From JBBRTJ01 sp038244535 (lineage in GTDB: Bacteria; Actinomycetota; Acidimicrobiia; Acidimicrobiales; Ilumatobacteraceae), in the NCBI GenBank assembly GCA_038244535.1, contig JBBRTJ010000082.1, forward strand, positions 1 to 15,997: a stretch of DNA of 15,997 bases, given 5' to 3'. The notes under the pieces were generated by a model. The model saw only the letters and a program-made list of their open reading frames with translations. It was not told the origin of the DNA and ran no database searches. The translations under genes and the position numbers were made by a program. Positions 14,296-15,997 of the stretch are shown one piece after another; position 1 is the stretch's first letter; each line of letters begins with the position of its first letter.

Positions 14296-14301
14296 TAGCC
14301 T
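14296..14301 (+). promoter_or_regulatory. lepA: Putative -10 element of lepA
   Basis: TAGCCT ends 11 nt before the lepA ATG, giving a leader of only about 5 nt. No Shine-Dalgarno lies before the ATG, in line with near-leaderless expression. No -35 was recognised. Confidence 0.42.
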
Positions 14302-14312
14302 GCCCGATCAGC

Positions 14313-15997
14313 ATGGACCTGTCTCGCATCCGCAACTTCTCGATCATCGCCCACATCGACCACGGCAAGTCCACGCTGTCGGATCGGATCCTCGAGCTGA
14401 CGGGGGCCGTCGAGCTGCGCGAGATGCGCGAGCAGTACCTCGACTCGATGGACATCGAGCGCGAGCGGGGCATCACGATCAAGGCCCAGAACGTCCGTGT
14501 CGGGTGGAAGGGCCACACGCTCCACCTCATCGACACCCCCGGTCACGTCGACTTCGGCTACGAGGTGAGCCGCTCGCTGGCGGCCTGCGAGGGCGTGGTC
14601 CTGGTGGTCGACGCGGCCCAGGGCATCGAGGCCCAGACCCTGGCCAACTGCTACCTCGCCCTCGAGCACGACCTCGAGATCGTGGCCGTCCTGAACAAGA
14701 TCGACCTGCCGGCGGCCGAGCCCGACAAGTACGCCGAGGAGATCGAGCGGGTCCTGGGGATCAAGGCCGAGGACATCTTTCGCATGAGCGCGAAGACCGG
14801 CGTGGGCGTGGCCGAGCTGCTGGACGCCGTGATCGAGCACATCCCAGCCCCGAAGGGAGACCCTGACGCCCCGCTCCAGGCGCTGATCTTCGACAGCCAG
14901 TACGACCAGTACCGCGGGGTCGTCAGTTCGCTGCGGGTGATGAACGGCCGGCTGCGCACCGGGATGCGCCTGCGGTTCATGCAGGCGGGCTCGATCCACG
15001 ACATCGACGAGATCGGCGCTCGGCTCCCGGTGCCGACGCCCCTGGCCGAGCTCGGTCCCGGCGAGGTCGGCTACTTGATCGCCGGCATCAAGGACGTCGG
15101 CGAGGCCCGCTCGGGCGAGACCGTCACAGAAGCGGCGCGGCCAGCCACCGTGGCGCTCGAGGGGTACCTCGACCCGAAGCCGATGGTGTTCTGCGGGCTC
15201 TTCCCGGTCGAGGGCAACGACTTCGAGAACCTGCGCGAGAGCCTCGAGAAGCTCCGCCTCAACGACGCGTCGGTCACCTACCAGCCCGAGTCGTCGACTG
15301 CGCTCGGCTTCGGGTTCCGCTGCGGCTTCTTGGGCCTGTTGCACATGGAGATCGTGCGCGAGCGGCTCGAGCGCGAGTTCAACCTCGCCCTCATCGCCAC
15401 GGCTCCCTCCGTCGAGTACCTCGTCACCAAGACCGACGGCACGGTGGTCCCCGTCGACAACCCCAGCGAGCTGCCGCCCCCGCAGGAGATCGAGTCGATC
15501 GCCGAGCCGTTCCTGAAGGCCACGATCCTGACGCCCAAGACCTACACGGGCACCGTGATGGATCTGTGCCAGCAGCGCCGGGGCGACATGGTCAAGCTCG
15601 AGTACCTGTCACCTGAGCGGGTCGAGCTCGTGTACCGCATCCCGCTGGCCGAGGTCGTCATCGACTTCTTCGATGCGCTGAAGAGCCGCACGCAGGGCTA
15701 TGCCAGCCTCGACTACGAGCCCTCCGGATACGACACCAGCCACCTGGTCCGTGTTGACATCTTGCTGAACGGCGTGCCGGCCGATGCCTTCTCGTCGATC
15801 GTGCACCGCGACAAGGCCTACGACTACGGCCGGCGCATGGCCGAGAAGCTCCAAGAGCTGATCCCCCGACAGCTGTTCGACGTGCCGATCCAGGCCGCCA
15901 TCGGAGGTCGGTTCATTGCGCGGGCCACCGTGAAGGCCAAGCGCAAGGACGTGCTGGCCAAGTGCTACGGAGGCGACATCACCCGCAAGCGCAAGCT
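14313..15997 (+). CDS. lepA: Elongation factor 4 (LepA GTPase), C-terminal end cut by window edge
   Basis: Translational GTPase that acts on the ribosome in back-translocation or initiation, mainly under stress. The frame is open from ATG 14313 to the right edge, giving 561 residues; LepA is about 600, so some 40 C-terminal residues are missing. GTPase motifs are AHIDHGKST (G1, 13-21), GITIKAQ (G2, 53-59), DTPGH (G3, 74-78 with catalytic H78), NKID (G4, 128-131) and SAKTG (G5, from 159). LepA-specific segments are FCGLFPVEGNDFENLRESL, LGFGFRCGFLGLLHMEIV and the C-terminal IQAAIGGRFIARATVKAKRK with KCYGGDITRKRK. It is divergent from rpsT, the usual actinobacterial arrangement. Confidence 0.97.
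   Translation, partial: MDLSRIRNFSIIAHIDHGKSTLSDRILELTGAVELREMREQYLDSMDIERERGITIKAQNVRVGWKGHTLHLIDTPGHVDFGYEVSRSLAACEGVVLVVDAAQGIEAQTLANCYLALEHDLEIVAVLNKIDLPAAEPDKYAEEIERVLGIKAEDIFRMSAKTGVGVAELLDAVIEHIPAPKGDPDAPLQALIFDSQYDQYRGVVSSLRVMNGRLRTGMRLRFMQAGSIHDIDEIGARLPVPTPLAELGPGEVGYLIAGIKDVGEARSGETVTEAARPATVALEGYLDPKPMVFCGLFPVEGNDFENLRESLEKLRLNDASVTYQPESSTALGFGFRCGFLGLLHMEIVRERLEREFNLALIATAPSVEYLVTKTDGTVVPVDNPSELPPPQEIESIAEPFLKATILTPKTYTGTVMDLCQQRRGDMVKLEYLSPERVELVYRIPLAEVVIDFFDALKSRTQGYASLDYEPSGYDTSHLVRVDILLNGVPADAFSSIVHRDKAYDYGRRMAEKLQELIPRQLFDVPIQAAIGGRFIARATVKAKRKDVLAKCYGGDITRKRK

Noticed and set aside
1..15997. Mobile elements, CRISPR arrays, tRNA or rRNA genes
   Set aside because: No transposase or integrase frame, no spaced direct repeats, no cloverleaf-like or rRNA sequence was found on either strand by eye.

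Overview
This is an ordinary chromosomal window from a high-GC actinobacterium. The leuS / comEA-comEC-holA / rpsT / lepA order is a familiar actinobacterial housekeeping neighbourhood. An MSMEG_2256-type F420-dependent luciferase-like oxidoreductase and a FolP2-type dihydropteroate-synthase relative also point to Actinomycetota. Acidimicrobiia is my best guess at class level, but that is inference. I see no prophage, transposase, CRISPR array, tRNA or rRNA.

Layout. Positions 1-2765 (minus) hold leuS, cut at the left edge. From 2849 to 9800 there is a block of lipid/redox genes: a fatty-acyl-AMP-ligase-like enzyme (plus); a convergent three-gene minus-strand operon read as APH-type phosphotransferase -> PAC2-family protein -> F420-dependent oxidoreductase; divergent from it an HpaB / 4-hydroxybutyryl-CoA-dehydratase-like flavoprotein (plus); then a thioredoxin-TPR co-chaperone (plus). 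From 9908 to 13916 (plus) run comEA, a short comEC, a FolP2-type gene and holA, packed closely. rpsT (minus) meets holA tail to tail and is divergent from lepA (plus), which is cut at the right edge.

How they may work together. ComEA/ComEC are the DNA-binding and channel parts of natural transformation. HolA is the clamp-loader delta subunit; RpsT, LepA and LeuS serve translation. The middle block looks like acyl-CoA or xenobiotic metabolism. The most interesting point there is a divergent pair: an APH kinase of the ACAD10/11 type beside a flavoprotein of acyl-CoA-dehydrogenase fold whose nearest recognisable relative acts on 4-hydroxyacyl-CoA but which has lost the [4Fe-4S] ligands.

A second theme is regulatory. 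A -10-like hexamer of the form TAGCCT / TACCGT / TACGAT / TAGGTT stands 6-8 nt before the start codon of five genes and 11 nt before lepA, which suggests leaderless or near-leaderless transcription. In two divergent intergenic regions the opposing -10 elements share a central TA. No intergenic stretch exceeds 300 bases.
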